Shown one piece after another: positions 7,587 to 15,769 of a stretch of DNA of 64,000 nucleotides. The position numbers and the translations under genes were made by a program. Under the pieces are notes generated by a model. It did not search any database. It was not told where the DNA came from and saw only the letters and a list, made by a program, of their open reading frames with translations. The DNA comes from Halopelagius fulvigenes (GTDB lineage Archaea; Halobacteriota; Halobacteria; Halobacteriales; Haloferacaceae): assembly GCF_042662625.1 (NCBI RefSeq), contig NZ_JBHSXH010000004.1:124001-188000 (forward strand). The letters run 5' to 3'. Within the stretch, counting starts at the first letter, position 1. Every line of letters begins with the position of its first letter.

Positions 7587-9551
7587 TCATCCGGGCGGAA
7601 GCAGGAGGTTCCAGTACCACAGCAGCCAACAGAGTCCGAACAGCGAACCAACGACGAGTGCGTAGTGGGCTCCGCTCGTTCGACCCCATTCCCCCCTACT
7701 CCCGGCCCGAACGCCGATTCCGGCCGCCGCGAGCGTTCCGAGCAGTCCGAGTACCGGGCCGACGAACAGCACTCGGAACGTGAGCGGGGGGTCCGAGAGC
7801 ACCACCAGCGGCGCCGCTAGGAAGTGTCCGACGACCAGGAACAGCGCCGCGAAGATTGCCACCGCGGACCCCCCGGCGACCAGTCTCGCCCGCGTCGTGC
7901 GCCGTCCGAGGAGCGTTCGCCAATCGCCTCCGGCGGCGGTACTCCCGAGGCGAAGATACCGATAGAGCGCGGCCGCGGGCCAGCCGACGACCGCCGAGAG
8001 CGTTCCGAGGACCGTACAGAGCGCGAGTAGTCCATGGAATCGAAGCCGCTCTAAGCCGTCGACGCGGTCGTACGCCGTCGGACTGCCGCCGAGGAACAGG
8101 TACCGAACCTCTCCGTCCCGTTCGCCGAAGGCGAGTCGCTGTCCCCCTTCGACGCGTTCGAAGACGAGCGGTTCGATCTCGACCCACCGCCGCGTGGTGT
8201 TCCCGTGGTCCGTGACGAGTGTCCCGTCCGACGCGACGCGAACGTCTATCGTGGCGGCGTTCAGGACGGACGTCACCCGGTCGTGCCACGTGTACGACCG
8301 CTGCAGCGACCGGTACGTTCCCTCGATGGCTTCGGCGCGCGACGGCGCCCCGTCGGGGGACAGTGACGCCCCGTCCGGTTCCGGGAGCACATCGTCGAGG
8401 ACGCCATCGACGACATCGCCCGCGGCGGCGCTCCCATTCGGGTCGTTGAACGACACGAACAGGCCGAGGCCGTACTCCGGGACGAGTACGAGGTGGCTGT
8501 AGAACGACAGCGTCGCGCCGTTGTGCCAGAGGGTGCGAACGTCGCCGCGGAACTCCTCGATCAGCCCGAACGCCATCCCCGACAACCGCTCGTGATGCGT
8601 CGCCCACCGCTCGTGCATCGCGCCGATCGTCCCCGGTTCGAGGACCCGTTCGCCCCTGACCCGACCGTCATTCAACTGGAGTTCGAGGAACCGCGCCATG
8701 TCGGTCGCGGTCGCCGACATCGCCCCCGCCGGTCGGAGTCCGACAAGCGGAAACGCACCGCCGCGATAGATCCCGGTCGGGCCGTATCCCGTCGCGTGCG
8801 CGTCGGCGAGCGGTTGGGGAAGGGGCTGTCGGAAACTGCTCCGCGACATGCCGGCCGGCGTCAGGAGCGCATCGTCTATCGCGCGGTGAAACGGTTCGTC
8901 CGCCGTCGCGGCCAGCACTTGCCCGACGAGCCCGTACCCGTAGTTCGAGTAGGACCCGGCAGTACCCGGCGGTCGAACGCGCTTCTGCGCGTCGTTGCGG
9001 AGGTACGATTCGAGCGGTCGGAGGGTCTCGGCGTCCGGAATCCACATACCCCGGTTCGTCGCCTCGAAACCGCCTCGGTGGGTGACGAGTTGACGGAGCG
9101 TGACCGGTTCTTCGTCGTACCCGTCGATGGGGACGTCGACGTATTCGGCGACGCCGGCGTCTGGCTCGACTTCGCCGCGTTGGACGAGTTGCATCAACGC
9201 CGTCGCGACGACCGGCTTCGACACCGACCCGATGCGGAACGGGGTGGCGTCCGGATCGACGACCCTCCCGGTGGCCCGGTCCGCGACCCCGTACCCCTTG
9301 GTTAGAACGGTGTCCCCGCCCGTCACGACGGCGACGCTCGCTCCCGGAATATCGTACTCCCCGAGGCTCGACTCCACCAAGTCGTCGAGGAGCGATTCGA
9401 TATCGGACTGGGCGGATCCGTCGGCCCCGGAAGAAGACCGGGTGTCGGCGGTCGCCGTCAGGGGGACTCCGGCGACGGCGGCACACCCCGCGCCGGTCCC
9501 GGCGAGAAACTGACGGCGGGAGAGGGACTGTCGCATTGCGTCGGTACTCAT
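7587..9551 (-). CDS. Tat-exported serine hydrolase with C-terminal membrane domain
   Basis: 654 residues from the ATG at 9551. This start is chosen because it gives the Tat signal SLSRRQFLAGTG at residues 9-20; longer versions add a non-signal extension. The beta-lactamase/D-alanyl carboxypeptidase-type domain has S109-V-S-K112, Y201-S-N203 and H343-N-G345 in place of KTG. A beta-rich linker follows, and about four hydrophobic segments lie between about residue 520 and the end. The catalytic domain should face the outside, tethered by the C-terminal membrane part. Substrate unknown; haloarchaea lack murein, so an ester, amide or peptide is more likely than a peptidoglycan substrate. Confidence 0.88.
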   Translation of the reverse strand: MSTDAMRQSLSRRQFLAGTGAGCAAVAGVPLTATADTRSSSGADGSAQSDIESLLDDLVESSLGEYDIPGASVAVVTGGDTVLTKGYGVADRATGRVVDPDATPFRIGSVSKPVVATALMQLVQRGEVEPDAGVAEYVDVPIDGYDEEPVTLRQLVTHRGGFEATNRGMWIPDAETLRPLESYLRNDAQKRVRPPGTAGSYSNYGYGLVGQVLAATADEPFHRAIDDALLTPAGMSRSSFRQPLPQPLADAHATGYGPTGIYRGGAFPLVGLRPAGAMSATATDMARFLELQLNDGRVRGERVLEPGTIGAMHERWATHHERLSGMAFGLIEEFRGDVRTLWHNGATLSFYSHLVLVPEYGLGLFVSFNDPNGSAAAGDVVDGVLDDVLPEPDGASLSPDGAPSRAEAIEGTYRSLQRSYTWHDRVTSVLNAATIDVRVASDGTLVTDHGNTTRRWVEIEPLVFERVEGGQRLAFGERDGEVRYLFLGGSPTAYDRVDGLERLRFHGLLALCTVLGTLSAVVGWPAAALYRYLRLGSTAAGGDWRTLLGRRTTRARLVAGGSAVAIFAALFLVVGHFLAAPLVVLSDPPLTFRVLFVGPVLGLLGTLAAAGIGVRAGSRGEWGRTSGAHYALVVGSLFGLCWLLWYWNLLLPPG

Positions 9552-9799
9552 CTTCCGCTGGTAAATACCTTCGGAGCGGAGGGACGCTCCTCCGCGAGTT
9601 ACCAGGTTCTCCGCCGGCATGGGGACGTAACGACCGACGGCGAAGATATCGGCTCGTCGAACGCTCGTCTCGGGACTCTCGTCCGCTTTCGACCTCTTCC
9701 TCTTCCGTTACGACCGTCTCAGCCCCGAATGCACTCTCCGCTGGCGATTTCGCTCGACTGGGAGGCAACGCGACTGAAACGGAGATACGAGCCACCGAA

Positions 9800-9808
9800 T
9801 TATTTATC
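9800..9808 (+). promoter_or_regulatory. TATA box of the PRC-barrel gene
   Basis: TTATTTATC lies about 27 bases before the ATG at 9832, which implies a leaderless transcript. Confidence 0.5.
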
Positions 9809-9831
9809 AATATTCAGTAGAATCTGTATTT

Positions 9832-10071
9832 ATGACTAATATGTTGGGAACGGAACTGGAGGGAACCCCAGTAGTGGGTTCCGACGGGTCGAAGCTAGGG
9901 ACGCTACGGAGCGTTACGGTAGACGTCCGAACGGGCGAGTTGAAGCAGTTTCTCGTGACTCTGGAGTCAGAACGGCCCACGTCGTTCGACCGCAACGGAG
10001 ACGGTCACCTTCTCGTTCCCGCGAGCTGTGCGCAGTCGCTCTCTGAACACCTCATCGTCGAGAGAGAGTAG
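9832..10071 (+). CDS. PRC-barrel domain protein
   Basis: 79 residues made of one PRC-barrel-like unit: GTELEGTPVVGSDGSKLG, then SVTVDVRTGELKQFLV and HLLVPAS. Stand-alone PRC-barrel proteins of this size are common in archaea and are linked to RNA processing or protein contacts, but no specific role can be assigned. It is divergent from the hydrolase 7587-9551 and has its own promoter. Confidence 0.8.
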   Translation: MTNMLGTELEGTPVVGSDGSKLGTLRSVTVDVRTGELKQFLVTLESERPTSFDRNGDGHLLVPASCAQSLSEHLIVERE

Positions 10072-10659
10072 CGGGAAATCTGAGTGAGAGCTTCGACCGG
10101 CGGTCGTCCGCTCTTCGTACCGAGTCGGCGAATGCGATAATCGGCCAAGTCTCTTATAGACATATATTATTGTACATAATGAGCTGTGGGAAAATGGGGT
10201 ATTTGAGGAGACCATTCGACCTGAACCATACATTATGAATCGAAATCGAAGAAAATAATACTTACGTTTGGTAGCAGTCGATCTAAACCAACATCGAAAC
10301 AGATCTCTTGAATCAGATGGGGATGTCGGGTACCTCGGCCAACTGTCTTTGTCACCGCAAAAGCCGTTTTGAACGGTTTGAGCGTCAAAACCGATTCTAC
10401 TGGCAGACGAGATACGTACGCATATCTAATCCTCTTCCGGAGTATGAGTACAATCATATCTGTAAAAGAACATTCCGAAGAAGAGAGCCGGTTTAACGTC
10501 TCACCCTCCACCGACTGAGCTCAGTTTACCGTTCCTTCCTCCCATTACAACGCTATTCCCGTAAGGGAAGAACTCGGCACCATCTCTGTGAAATTCCAGA
10601 CTAGATGGAAGTTACTTGTAGCGAGTATCGACAATGGAGCGGTTCGCCGTCGAACTCTG
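10072..10659. other. Intergenic region, AT-richer than surroundings
   Basis: No gene is recognised in about 590 bases. Several short open frames exist on both strands (for example 10233-10511 minus) but have no signal, motif or haloarchaeal acidic composition. The low GC and the ABC-ATPase fragment at its right edge suggest decayed or inserted DNA. Confidence 0.5.
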
Positions 10660-10752
10660 TCATATGGCTCCGTCTCCGCTCTCGAACGTTTTCCGCAGGT
10701 CCTCCACCGCGACGGCCGGCACCCCGTCCGCACCGGTCTCTGTGAACGTCAT
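10660..10752 (-). pseudogene. N-terminal fragment of an ABC transporter ATPase
   Basis: A 30-codon frame from an ATG at 10752 to a TGA at 10660. It ends in VAVEDLRKTFESGDGAI, which matches the first strand of ABC ATPases of the LolD/MacB type just before the Walker A region. The rest of the ATPase is missing. It is too short to function and is read as the 5' stump of a deleted gene. Only the similarity of the pattern supports this. Confidence 0.45.
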
Positions 10753-10853
10753 CGTTCTCTTTTGACAGAAGCTGCCCGAGCGATACTAGATATATCGGTT
10801 AGATTTCACATCAGTTCGTCCGATAAACGAGAGGCCGCCCGTTGGCGGCGACG

Positions 10854-11435
10854 TTACAAGAGGCTCAAAAGGGCGTTGAGTATCGGAAAGAGGACGACGA
10901 GTCCCGCGATGACCGCCGAGCGTCGGACGGCCAGATTCCGAGCCTCGCTGATCGCGTAGGTGAGCAGGTACCCGATCCAGAGGTACCCCACTACGCCGAT
11001 GACCGAGTTGAACAGTACCAACCAGGACGGGTACTGCATCCGAGTCGGTGTCACGGTCGGGAGTCCACCGAACGACGCGAAAATCCAGATCGTAGCCGTC
11101 GTGATCGTGTTCATCAGCAAGAGGGGCAACAGCGCCCACCCGATGTTCGCCGCGACTTGAGAGAGGGGACCTGATCCGCCGGCAAGTGCCGACAGTAGAT
11201 ACACTGCGATCGTCGATACGGTCCAGATTACGACGGCACCGAGCAGACCGCCGAACAGAACGGAGAACACGAGCATTTCGGTCGAAAATTCGATGGGACT
11301 GTACTGGTCCATGAAGGGTGCCGCACTCGCGACGGCGACGATTCCGGCGAGAAGCAGGATTATCGCGGCACCACTCAGTGACGGCGACCGTCGGGCAAAG
11401 AATTCGCTGGGTTCGAACAACGGTGTGGAGGGCAT
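10854..11435 (-). CDS. Yip1-domain integral membrane protein
   Basis: 193 residues with about five hydrophobic segments (roughly 22-42, 55-80, 95-118, 135-158, 170-192). The pattern is that of YIP1-family proteins: a polar N-terminus with PSEFFARRSP, then closely spaced helices with small residues. The molecular role in archaea is unknown. It is monocistronic, with the small membrane gene 11574-11762 upstream on the same strand. Confidence 0.72.
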   Translation of the reverse strand: MPSTPLFEPSEFFARRSPSLSGAAIILLLAGIVAVASAAPFMDQYSPIEFSTEMLVFSVLFGGLLGAVVIWTVSTIAVYLLSALAGGSGPLSQVAANIGWALLPLLLMNTITTATIWIFASFGGLPTVTPTRMQYPSWLVLFNSVIGVVGYLWIGYLLTYAISEARNLAVRRSAVIAGLVVLFPILNALLSLL

Positions 11436-11573
11436 CGGTAATCGGTTCCGTCGGCGAGAAAATCAATCTACTGATCATTTAGTTGAGACCGGTGCTCTCG
11501 GTGCGTGCTAGCGTCTACTCTCGAAGACCTATCCAGAACGAGCCTGAACGAATCAACCCCTTGGTAGGTGTCT

Positions 11574-11762
11574 CTATGTTTCGGACAACTGCTGATAGAC
11601 GTACGCGTATAACAAACCGACGAGGACTATCAGCAGAGCCAGATTAGCGCTCTTTAGTCCGTACACTTCCGGAAACGCCGCTCCACCTCCTACTCCCCAC
11701 ACTAGGAGGACAGCACCGATGTACGCACCGAAGAGAGAGTGCAACAGTCGTTCGGAATGCAT
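11574..11762 (-). CDS. Small two-helix membrane protein
   Basis: 62 residues from the ATG at 11762. Two hydrophobic helices (about 10-28 and 38-57) are joined by a short polar stretch, and the N-terminus is MHSERLLHS. No family is recognised. The composition and membrane pattern support a real gene, but there is no functional clue. Confidence 0.55.
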   Translation of the reverse strand: MHSERLLHSLFGAYIGAVLLVWGVGGGAAFPEVYGLKSANLALLIVLVGLLYAYVYQQLSET

Positions 11763-11921
11763 CAAAGAGTATCCGTCTGCGATGGGTGATAGTCTCTTCC
11801 CTCATCTCTGAATTACATCATACTGTGGCTCGCATCCTGTGTGGTAGGCGCGGGAGTCCGGCGTGCGGGTGCCGGTCCTTTCGGCCAAATGAACTATCAA
11901 TAGCGAATCTGAGGAGATATT

Positions 11922-13196
11922 ATGGCAGCGAGTAACATGAGCGATGGAACCGATGGAGGAGACGAACCGAAGTGGTCGCTTATCGGACCGGGACTGCTCG
12001 TCGCTGCCACCGGCGTCGGCGCGGGCGATTTGGTCGCCGCCCTCGTCGCCGGCAGCAGGTACGGACTGAACTTCGTGTGGGCCATCGTGCTCGGCGTGGC
12101 CGTCAAGTTCGCGCTGAACGAAGGGGTGGGGCGGTACCACCTCGCAACCGGCGAGACCTTCCTCGAGGGCATCGATTCGTTGGGTCGGTGGGCGACGGGG
12201 TTCTTCGGCGGCTACACAGTCATCTGGGGGTTCGTCTACGGCGCGGCCGTCGCCGCCTCCTGTTCGCTAGCTGCGAATGCGCTGTTTCCGAGCATCCCCT
12301 TCTGGGTGTACGTCGTCGTCCATCCCATCGCCGGGTGCGCGCTGGTACTGTTGAACCGCTACGAGACGTTCGAGAAGATCATCACCGCCTTCGTCTCGCT
12401 CATGTTCGTGAGCGTCATCGGTTCGGCGGTGCTGGTCCTCCCGCAACTCGGCGACATCATCGCCACGGGAATCCCCGCGCTTCCCGAGGGGTCGGTCGTC
12501 TATGCGTTGGGACTCGTCGGCGGCGCTGGCGGGACTATCACGATGGCGTCGTACGGCTACTGGCTCGCGGAGAAGGACTGGAACAGTCCGCGCCACATCC
12601 CCACGATGCGGCTCGACGCCTCCTCGGCGTACATCATAACGGGGATATTCTCCATCGCGCTGATCGTGATGAGCGCGGCGCTCCTGTACGGGACGGGCGC
12701 GTCCGTCTCTGGAGAGGAGGGGCTCATCGTCCTCGCGAGCAACCTCGGCAACGAGCTACATCCCCTCCTGCGAACGGGGTTCCTCGTCGGCTTCTGGGCC
12801 GCCTCGTTCACCTCCCTGCTCGGCGTCTGGCACGGCGTCTCCTACCTGTTCGCCGACTTCGTCGAGACGGTGACCGAGGAGACCATCAAACCGGCGGACG
12901 AGTCGGAACTCAGCGGGACGAAGTGGTACAAGTTCTACGTGCTCTGGCTGACGTTTCCGCCGATGCTTCTGTACTTCTTCGGACGGCCGGTGTTCCTCAT
13001 CGTACTGTACGGTGCGCTCGGGGCGCTGATCATGCCGTTCCTCGCCGTTGTCCTGTTGTTGCTCCTTAACTCCGATACGGTCAGCCCGGGACGACGGAAC
13101 CACTGGCTCTCGAACTCGATGCTCGTCATCAGCGCGCTCATCTTCCTCGCGCTGATGGTGGTTCAGGTCTCCGAACTCCTCTCCGGCGGCGGGTAG
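11922..13196 (+). CDS. NRAMP-family divalent metal transporter, variant motifs
   Basis: 424 residues with about 11 transmembrane helices in the LeuT-like NRAMP arrangement. Helix 1 has ATGVGAGDLVAALVAGSRYG in place of the DPGN metal-binding loop. The helix 6 region has GGTITMASYGYW where canonical members have an MPH motif. The family moves Mn2+, Fe2+ or related ions with protons; loss of both signatures makes the substrate uncertain, and relatives exist that move Mg2+ or Al3+. ATG at 11922; a second ATG at 11937 is possible. It is not in an operon. Confidence 0.85.
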   Translation: MAASNMSDGTDGGDEPKWSLIGPGLLVAATGVGAGDLVAALVAGSRYGLNFVWAIVLGVAVKFALNEGVGRYHLATGETFLEGIDSLGRWATGFFGGYTVIWGFVYGAAVAASCSLAANALFPSIPFWVYVVVHPIAGCALVLLNRYETFEKIITAFVSLMFVSVIGSAVLVLPQLGDIIATGIPALPEGSVVYALGLVGGAGGTITMASYGYWLAEKDWNSPRHIPTMRLDASSAYIITGIFSIALIVMSAALLYGTGASVSGEEGLIVLASNLGNELHPLLRTGFLVGFWAASFTSLLGVWHGVSYLFADFVETVTEETIKPADESELSGTKWYKFYVLWLTFPPMLLYFFGRPVFLIVLYGALGALIMPFLAVVLLLLLNSDTVSPGRRNHWLSNSMLVISALIFLALMVVQVSELLSGGG

Positions 13197-13225
13197 GACA
13201 GAGCGGTCAGAAACGCCCGTCGACC

Positions 13226-13345
13226 TCACCCGTCTCCCGAATACTCGTCGTTTCCTTCGAACATCTCGGCCATGTGCGTCCGGCGGAGTTGCCGGATGTG
13301 CGCGGCGGAGAGATAGGTACGACCGAGGCCGCGCGACAGGAACAT
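13226..13345 (-). CDS. Short open frame, uncertain
   Basis: 39 codons from an ATG at 13345 to a TGA at 13226, with a basic helix-like stretch (HIRQLRRTHMAEMF) and an acidic tail (GNDEYSGDG). The haloarchaeal-like acidic end suggests coding, but it could be the C-terminal scrap of a lost gene. No family is recognised. Confidence 0.25.
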   Translation of the reverse strand: MFLSRGLGRTYLSAAHIRQLRRTHMAEMFEGNDEYSGDG

Positions 13346-13350
13346 TCATC

Positions 13351-13440
13351 TCCGCGAGAGTAGACTTGACCGGATTCCAGCGAGATACCCTCTTATTGAT
13401 CACGGGCCTAGATCAGCCCTCAGGGCAAGATGTCAAAGAT
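13351..13440 (+). pseudogene. PadR regulator remnant
   Basis: In one frame the DNA encodes VDLTGFQRDTLLLITGLDQ followed by PSGQDVKD, which matches residues 5-32 of the PadR protein at 7262. The start codon is lost, and after KD the frame runs into unrelated sequence. The break coincides with the 3' end of the luciferase-domain gene on the other strand. This is the 5' stump of a fourth PadR gene, truncated by deletion or insertion. Confidence 0.75.
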
Positions 13441-13834
13441 CCAGTTCTTTCTGGACATCGATGTCGACGGATTCTGATTTCCCCTTCCCGACCTCCTGCT
13501 GAATTGCTACATGAATGAGGTATGAGAGCCGGAACAGCCAAACGACATGGTCAATGTCGTCAGCCGATTCGATGTGAAAGGTCGTTGCATTCGGATGTTC
13601 TGGAACAGCATGGTGTTGTTCTGTTAACCCGTCCGCAATCAACTGATTTCGGAGCGATTGTGGATAGTCGATGTCTGCTAGCCTCGGGTGAAGGTGACCG
13701 ATCTCTCTGCCCGCGAGTTTGAAGCTCGTCGAGTTAAATCGACCTTCGTCTACCGTAATCCCTGGCCACGATGAGACTAGTTCGGTGATTTGCTCCCTCG
13801 ACGTTCCGCGTTCTTGTGTATCCTTGTTTTCCAT
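13433..13834 (-). CDS. Luciferase-domain (DUF5519-like) protein
   Basis: 133 residues: ELVSSWPGITVDEGRFNSTSFKLAGREIGHLHPRLADIDYP, LRNQLIADGL, EQHHAVPEHPNATTFHI and a leucine-rich end. This fits the small luciferase-domain family, proteins of about 120-140 residues with a GREIGHLH-type motif. Despite the name, most are of unknown function. It follows the SnoaL-like gene by 18 bases on the same strand, so the two are probably cotranscribed. Confidence 0.75.
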   Translation of the reverse strand: MENKDTQERGTSREQITELVSSWPGITVDEGRFNSTSFKLAGREIGHLHPRLADIDYPQSLRNQLIADGLTEQHHAVPEHPNATTFHIESADDIDHVVWLFRLSYLIHVAIQQEVGKGKSESVDIDVQKELDL

Positions 13835-13852
13835 GAGTGTATAGCAGTACTG

Positions 13853-14305
13853 TCATTCTCGAGCTGTGCTTTGTCTCTCTGTTTGCCAGTCCATCTGTGG
13901 AATAGCTCCGAGTTGCTGAAACCAAGTTAGTGAATCCATTTCCGACCAAACCTCTACAATCCGCTCTCCAGAGAGTCGAAGTATCGTTATCGTTTCGACC
14001 GCAACTTGATTACTCGTTGGTGCTATCCCAAGGTACTCTCCTTGATGCATCCCTCGCATCGTGGCCCGAACCGCAACCTTGTTCTCGTCCCCAAATACAT
14101 CGTGTAAATCGAACGTTAGGTCAGGAAATGCCTCACGAAGCACTGTCGATTGAACTTCGAGAAATTGCTCTCTATCTCGGAGGGTCTCTAAACCAGAGAT
14201 GGTGAAGTCCGGCGCGAGTATCTTGTCACTGTCACCGAAATCACCGTCGGTTAGTATCTCATCGAAGTAGCGGTCGACAAGTCGTTTCTCGGCATCGCTC
14301 AACAT
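13853..14305 (-). CDS. SnoaL-like polyketide cyclase/ester cyclase family protein
   Basis: 150 residues of the NTF2-like fold: an N-terminal helix with VDRYFDEILTDGDFG, then APDFTISG, AFPDLTFDLHDVFGDENKVAVRATMRG and the final EVWSEMDSLTWFQQLGAIP typical of SnoaL-like proteins. Members bind or cyclise small hydrophobic compounds, or have no known activity. It lies between the HTH-10 regulator upstream and the luciferase-domain gene downstream, all on the minus strand. Confidence 0.85.
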   Translation of the reverse strand: MLSDAEKRLVDRYFDEILTDGDFGDSDKILAPDFTISGLETLRDREQFLEVQSTVLREAFPDLTFDLHDVFGDENKVAVRATMRGMHQGEYLGIAPTSNQVAVETITILRLSGERIVEVWSEMDSLTWFQQLGAIPQMDWQTERQSTARE

Positions 14306-14542
14306 AGGTCTCGCTTCTCCAATTGAAGTGACCGATCCGTCTGTCGCTGCGTTTGGCTGGATTGACGAAACTGCTGTCGATGCCCCCTGTTCGGTCGTGT
14401 TACAACCATACTATCTACTATGCGTGGCGGAACTATCGCTATTCGCGTGAAGATATTCACCTCGCTCCCGATTTTCCGACTACATCGCTCGCAGACGCTG
14501 GCGGGCAACGTCGTGATAACCAATTGGAATGTGCTCTGGTCG

Positions 14543-15199
14543 TCAACGATCTCGTAAGCGGCTCTTGATTCCCAGTTCTGCGTTGGCGGCGAACGCTTTG
14601 ATGATTTGCTCTTCGGCACGGTGGAGGACCCCACTCACTGCCGATGGACTGACGTCCAATGTCGTTGCGAGGTCTGTCAATGAACAACCGCGTGGAGTAT
14701 TGTAGTATCCACGTGTGATTGCTTCGGTGAGAACTTCCCATTGACGATCAGTCAAGAGGTCGGTCACTTCAACCGGTTGTGTAACGGAAAGAATTTCGAA
14801 TGAAACGTCGTTCTCTTCGAATTCGACTTTGAGCTGTGACAGTCGTTCCCACGACGTGATCGTTTCGATCGTTTGCCAGCCGTCGCGCAAAACCATGGGA
14901 TACTGTGGTAGCATGCCGACACTGCGCGCTATAGCACGGGGTGAGTGTTCTTCAGTTTCGATCTGAAGCAATACTCTTTGTTTATCCTCATGCAGTACAT
15001 CGTAGAACCGTATCTCAGGGGCTTCGTCGAGAGTTCGGATAAGCGCGTTCGAATCAAGTGTCGCAGCTTTGACAACTACCTGTAGGCGATTTTCTGTACG
15101 CCGGGAGGAAAGGATATGAAATTCGCTATCTGGATGTTCGATCGAATACCGAACCAATGAATCGTGTGGCAGTTTGATTTTCAATCGTACTCTAGGCAT
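14543..15199 (-). CDS. HTH-10 (Bat-like) transcriptional regulator
   Basis: 218 residues. The C-terminal HTH-10 domain (about 148-212) has the diagnostic LTDRQWEVLTEAITRGYYNTPRGCSLTDLA and SPSAVSGVLHRAEEQIIKAF sequence. The N-terminal part is the ligand or partner domain of haloarchaeal Bat-like regulators, with no recognisable cofactor site. It is the first of three minus-strand genes, 237 bases before the SnoaL-like gene, and may control it. Confidence 0.92.
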   Translation of the reverse strand: MPRVRLKIKLPHDSLVRYSIEHPDSEFHILSSRRTENRLQVVVKAATLDSNALIRTLDEAPEIRFYDVLHEDKQRVLLQIETEEHSPRAIARSVGMLPQYPMVLRDGWQTIETITSWERLSQLKVEFEENDVSFEILSVTQPVEVTDLLTDRQWEVLTEAITRGYYNTPRGCSLTDLATTLDVSPSAVSGVLHRAEEQIIKAFAANAELGIKSRLRDR

Positions 15200-15508
15200 A
15201 TATTTTGATTGTCGTGTCTGTTTCGCTTATCGGATGATTGGTTGGTCGGTCCTCTCGGATCGAACCTCGTTCGGTTCGTGTGGCTATGCTACGACATAAC
15301 ATGACAGACGGTGTCTCGTGTCTTAAAAACGTCGTCAACTCCGAATCGGGGCGAGGGCGACTCAGCGCCCGAAATGTGGACAAATAGATATCCGTGTCTG
15401 CCAGCTCAGGACGTGTAGTCACCGCCGTCGGCAGTTCGCCGCGGTCGGGGCAGCAACGGCCGGGGTCACGTGCGAGGGTCACCTCGCGCGCTCACGCCGA
15501 CCGGTCTC
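15200..15508. other. Intergenic region
   Basis: About 309 bases hold the promoter side of the HTH-10 gene and the 3' end of the E1 operon. No gene, strong repeat or RNA structure is recognised. Confidence 0.5.
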
Positions 15509-15769
15509 TCACTGAGGCTCGATATACGCGAGCGTATCGCCGCGCCCGAACTCGTCGTTCTTCTCGAGGACCCGATCGGAGAGGACGCCCGATGCGGGGG
15601 CGGGGACGTCGACGGTCACCTTCTCGATCTGGATCTCCGCGATCGTTTCACCCTCCGTGACGGCGCTCCCCTCGTCGGTGAACCAGTTGGTGACCACCCC
15701 CTCGTCCTCGTCGGTGTCCTCGGGCCACAGGTCGTCCGTGTCGACCAGAACTCTGTTCTCGTCGCTCAT
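15509..15769 (-). CDS. Stand-alone lipoyl-domain protein
   Basis: 86 residues, a single biotinyl/lipoyl domain with the attachment lysine K50 in EIQIEKVTVDV and the usual GXVLSDRVLEKNDEFGRGDTLAYI end. Normally this domain is the N-terminus of an E2 acyltransferase; here the peripheral-subunit-binding and catalytic parts are absent. The gene overlaps the E1 beta stop by 4 bases (ATGA), so it is translationally coupled to E1. It may carry the acyl group to an E2/E3 core encoded elsewhere. Confidence 0.88.
   Translation of the reverse strand: MSDENRVLVDTDDLWPEDTDEDEGVVTNWFTDEGSAVTEGETIAEIQIEKVTVDVPAPASGVLSDRVLEKNDEFGRGDTLAYIEPQ

Noticed and set aside
10233..10511. Minus-strand frame of 92 codons
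   Set aside because: No known motif, non-acidic composition and low GC; not supported as a gene.
11802..11890. Possible tRNA or structured RNA before the NRAMP gene
   Set aside because: No cloverleaf or T-loop pattern could be formed.
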